From Candidatus Woesearchaeota archaeon (GTDB taxonomy: Archaea; Nanobdellota; Nanobdellia; Woesearchaeales; UBA525): DNA of 35,922 bases. The notes under the pieces were generated by a model. The model made no database searches and was not told where the DNA came from. It saw nothing but the letters and a program-made list of their open reading frames with translations. The DNA lies in the NCBI GenBank assembly GCA_028818155.1, contig JAPPOH010000007.1, forward strand, positions 1 through 35,922, written 5' to 3'. Shown in pieces: positions 33,022 through 35,922 of the stretch (within the stretch, counting starts at the first letter, position 1; the number at the start of each line of letters is the position of its first letter). A program made the position numbers and the translations under genes.

Positions 33022-35797
33022 TAGTCTGTTTTCATACCCTTCCGCTCGCGAATCTGCTGCACGATCTTATCCTGGAGTTCATGCGGGAGCTTTTCAAAGT
33101 TCTGATCGATCAAGCTTGAAGAGCCACGGCCACCTGTTGAGGAACGGAGTTCCGAGGAGAGGCCGAACATCTCGCCGACAGGGAGTTTCCCCATTGCAAC
33201 GACGACATCGCCTTCTTGTTGCATATCCAAGAGTTGGCCACGCTTGTTCGTTATGAGCTTGCTGATCTCGCCTGTGTGTTCAGCAGGTGCCTCAAACCGT
33301 AACGTTTGCACTGGCTCGAAGATCATAGGGACTGCGTCCTTCATCGCGCCGCGGATACCTTCTCGTACCGCAGGGTACATCTGCGCAGGTCCTCTGTGAA
33401 TCGCGTCTTCGTGCAACTTGACATCAACGAGTTTGATCATGACACCGAAGCACGGATCATTCGCGATCGGTCCCTTGTTCATGACATCCTCGAACATATC
33501 ATTCACGAGCTCGATAATTTCCTGCATGTGGACTTCACCACGAGTGCAATCAAGTAAGATGCTCTCGTTGAAAATATTCCGGACATTCCGCGACTCCTTG
33601 GTATCCATGCCTGCTTCTTGGAGTGCAGACCAGAGTTCACTGTCCTTCTTCTTCACACGTCCAAGTTTGATACTGCCTCCTTTAATCGCTTGCAGCAATT
33701 GTTCAGGCATTGGTTCCGCAGTGAAATACAACCTGTTGTGTTTGTTGGGCGTCTTTCCCTCGTGCTCGCCAGACTTTCTGGTGACCGTTTCACGATAGAC
33801 AACGACTGGTGGTGACGTACTGATCTCCACACCCTTCTCTGTCAAGATTCTATTCTCGATAATCTCTAAGTGCAGTTCACCCATACCGCTGATGAGGTGT
33901 TCGCCCGTCTCTTGGTTGATCTCCACTTTGATCGTGGGGTCTTCCTTCCCGACTTGGATGAGTACTTCAATTAACTTTGGCAAGTCGCTCGGTTTCTTTG
34001 CCTCAATCGCTTTCGTAATCACCGGGTCAAAGATATGGCTGATCGCCTCGAATGGGGTGTCCTCGCCGATCGTGACCGTCTCGCCGGGGTACGCGCCTTT
34101 CAGGCCCCCAACACCGATGATGTTGCCTGCAGGCACGTTATCCACGATCTCTTTCTTCGCACCATTGTAAATATACACTTGCTGGATTCGTTGGTCCTGC
34201 TTTGCTCTGTTGAGATAGCCTGTCTCGCCTTTCTTCATTGTGCCAGAGAATAAGCGGCCAGCTGAGATCTCACCAGCTTGGGGGTCCACAACGACTTTCG
34301 TTACGACAAAGGCGAGTGGCCCGTTTGGATCACACTTCACAAGTCCCTGTCCGAGTGGACTGTCTACTTCCCCATGCCAGATCTTTGGTACTCTGTACTC
34401 TGATGCCACCGCAGGTGCCGGGTGATGCTTAATCACTTCGTCCAAGATCACTTCGTGGATTGGCGCTTTCTTCTTGAGCTCCTTCCACGAGTCGTCACCT
34501 TGGTACGCTTCAATAATGTCTTTGAAGCTGAGGCCCCGCTTCTGCATTGCAGGAATCGAGAGCGCCCAGTTGTGGAACGCGCTGCCCATGCACACGGAGC
34601 CGTCTTGTACATCCACTGTGAACTTGTCGTGGTACGCTTCCTCAGCAATACCGCGAATCTTTTCGTTCACGTTTGTGATGATCTTGATGAATCGTTCCTG
34701 CATTTGTTCCGGTGTGAGTTGTAATTCTTTGATTAACCGGTCCACTTTGTTAATGAAGAGGATTGGCTTCACCCGCTCTCTGAGTGCTTGACGCAGGACT
34801 GTTTCTGTCTGCGGCATCATGCCCTCCACTGCACAGACTAAGACGATACAGCCGTCCACAGCACGCATCGCTCTCGTCACGTCTCCACCAAAGTCAACGT
34901 GTCCTGGCGTGTCGATCAAGTTGATTAAATGATCTTTCCCCTCTACCGTGTGCACCATGCTCACTGCAGCGGAATCGATAGTAATACCTCGTTCTGCTTC
35001 GTCTTCGTGGAAATCTAAGACTCTCGCGCTGCCTGCTAAATCTTCGCTCATCATGCCCGCGCCGGCAAGCAAATTGTCGCTGAACGTCGTATTGTGAATC
35101 ACCATTCCCTCTGCAACGAAATTATGGTTATCTTCAACAGTGAAATCGTACACAACGTCTGCGTGATCTCGTTCAATCTTTGTGATAGGTACATAGGAAA
35201 GAACACCTTTCGTTTCAAGTTTGAGTACTTGATTTCCGACATCTTGTTCAACTACGAATGTTCCTTCAACATCGTCAAGAACTCGAATGCTTCCATCTTC
35301 ATTCTTGAGTTTTGGTGTGCAGACGATTTCATCACCAATTACAAGGTCTTGTGCCTTTTTCTCAAGAATTTCGTCATTTTTGCGAATGAGGTACTTGTGC
35401 TCCGGTGTTGTTGCAATAGCAAAGCCATTTTTGAGTGTGGTTCGTACTAGTTCTCCACCCTCTAACTTCCACGCATGAGTGATACTTTTGTATTCAAGTG
35501 TCTTCGTTTTCCTATTCAATGAAAATACATGTACAGGTGTACTCGGTGCATAGACAACTTCCGACTTTGTATCTTTTGCGAGAGTGCCTTCCTGTTCTAC
35601 TTGTTCGAATAGTGCTTGCGCTGTTGTGACGTTTCCGTCAGTCAATGAAAGTCTCGCATCACCCTTCACACACTTTCCGTGGTCTCTGCATTTGGCAAAA
35701 CTTGCGCTTACGCCAATATATGCGCACAGATAGCGATGTTCCGGATGTTCGCTTGATCTTTCATGGACTCCATGACTCTATCAACCATCTTTGCCAT
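33021..35797 (-). CDS. fusA: Elongation factor 2 split by an mRNA intron and an intein
   Basis: GTPase that drives ribosomal translocation. The coding sequence is join(33021-35685, 35718-35797) on the minus strand. Exon 1 begins [20 protein letters not shown] and ends in AHI. As encoded it runs into a stop (TAA) two codons later. Removing 35686-35717 gives A-H-I-D-H-G-K followed by Cys1 of the intein. After intein removal the EF-2 is about 720 residues: P-loop AHIDHGKTT, switch region [21 protein letters not shown], and the conserved C-terminal domains. TATA GTTTAAATA (about 35845-35853) and GGAGGG before the ATG support this start. An annotation based only on open frames would miss the N terminus. 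Confidence 0.9.
35091..35672 (-). other. Mini-intein in the EF-2 P-loop (194 residues)
   Basis: Protein intron inserted after DHGK and before [10 protein letters not shown]. Starts with Cys1 (C-V-K-G-D, block A), has block [10 protein letters not shown] (T-x-x-H-type), and ends VIHN followed by Thr+1. All splicing residues (Cys1, block B His, penultimate His, Asn) are present. No LAGLIDADG endonuclease between blocks B and F, so it is a mini-intein without homing ability. Confidence 0.93.
35686..35717 (-). other. 32-nt bulge-helix-bulge mRNA intron in EF-2
   Basis: The precursor folds as follows: 4-bp helix GCAT/ATGC between the 3-nt bulges ATA and AGA; inner helix TTGGC/GCCAA; outer helix CTGTG/CACGG with a small internal offset. 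Cleavage at AT|A and AG|A joins CAT-AT to A-GAC-CAC, restoring His-Ile-Asp-His exactly in frame and removing the stop codon. Same motif and polarity as the tRNA-Gln(UUG) intron. To be processed by the tRNA-splicing endonuclease and a ligase. Confidence 0.88.
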
Positions 35798-35802
35798 TTG
35801 GT

Positions 35803-35853
35803 AGTCCCTCCGTCGAGATCTATCGTTCAAGGTTTAGCTTGAGTATTTAAACG
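35803..35853 (-). promoter_or_regulatory. EF-2 promoter and ribosome-binding site
   Basis: Minus-strand GTTTAAATACTC (about 35843-35853) is the TATA box. The predicted start is about 25 nt before the ATG at 35797, with GGAGGG about 7 nt from that ATG. A leader with a strong ribosome site distinguishes this gene from the leaderless majority. Confidence 0.65.
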
Positions 35854-35890
35854 TTATGCTCGAGAGAGGTTAGTAGAAAGTAACGTGTGA

Positions 35891-35910
35891 GCACAACCCT
35901 GATGTTGTGC
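35891..35910. other. 7-bp hairpin upstream of EF-2
   Basis: GCACAAC-CCTGAT-GTTGTGC is a perfect 7-bp hairpin or 7-6-7 inverted repeat about 40 bp upstream of the EF-2 TATA. It could be an operator or the 3' end of a transcript beyond the window edge. Confidence 0.3.
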
Positions 35911-35922
35911 AAGATCAAGCGC

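Noticed and set aside
33021..35669. EF-2 starting at the GTG at 35669
   Set aside because: That start lies inside the intein and would omit Cys1 and the whole P-loop N terminus; the true exon is at 35718-35797.

Overview
The window looks archaeal. Nearly every gene with a readable upstream region has a TATA box centred about 26 bp before its start codon, which implies leaderless mRNAs. Both tRNA genes carry introns, and there is an archaeal-type Cbf5 and EF-2, and Lrp-like and ArsR-like regulators. The many lineage-specific orphan proteins, Cys-repeat and cadherin-like lipoproteins, and a bacterial-type grpE-dnaK-dnaJ set suggest a DPANN-type (Woesearchaeota-like) lineage. That placement is an inference and not secure.

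Layout. 1-1.04 kb: intron-containing tRNA-Gln(CUG) with a LAGLIDADG endonuclease gene running into its 5' end, bounded by a 13-bp repeat of the tRNA D arm. 1.04-7.87 kb: an ACT-domain gene divergent from a complete tryptophan operon, trpE-G-D-C/F-B-A, in which all junctions overlap. 7.87-9.65 kb: a 1.78-kb insertion carrying a methyltransferase-like gene, bounded by a 33-bp direct repeat of the trpA 3' end; it separates trpA from a small Cys-rich gene. 9.65-17.6 kb: small membrane proteins, MsrA, a BT1/MFS transporter, a DUF2325-like orphan, a frameshifted CBS gene, and a gene whose tail is antisense to a second intron-containing tRNA, tRNA-Gln(UUG). 17.7-20.5 kb: three secreted lipoproteins. 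20.5-24.9 kb: PEBP-family protein, a two-module Lrp-type regulator, orphans and cbf5. 25.0-25.6 kb: an IS200-type element that supplies the stop codon of an alpha/beta hydrolase gene, which forms an operon with a winged-helix regulator. 28.1-31.7 kb: grpE-dnaK-dnaJ behind two 17-bp palindromic operators that straddle the TATA box. 31.7-35.9 kb: transglutaminase-like protein, UDP-glucuronate decarboxylase and EF-2.

The outstanding feature is the EF-2 gene. Its start and first 26 codons lie in one frame and then hit a stop. A 32-nt segment (35686-35717) folds as a bulge-helix-bulge motif, and removing it exactly restores the P-loop A-H-I-D-H-G-K. Thirteen nucleotides further on, a 194-residue mini-intein (C...HN) interrupts the same P-loop between K and T. 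This conserved GTPase site therefore appears to need both an mRNA intron (tRNA-type splicing) and a protein intron to be removed before EF-2 is functional.

Insertions into essential or conserved sites are a theme of the window: two tRNA introns, an EF-2 mRNA intron, an EF-2 intein, a homing-endonuclease gene abutting a tRNA, an att-like duplication at trpA, and an IS at a gene 3' end.
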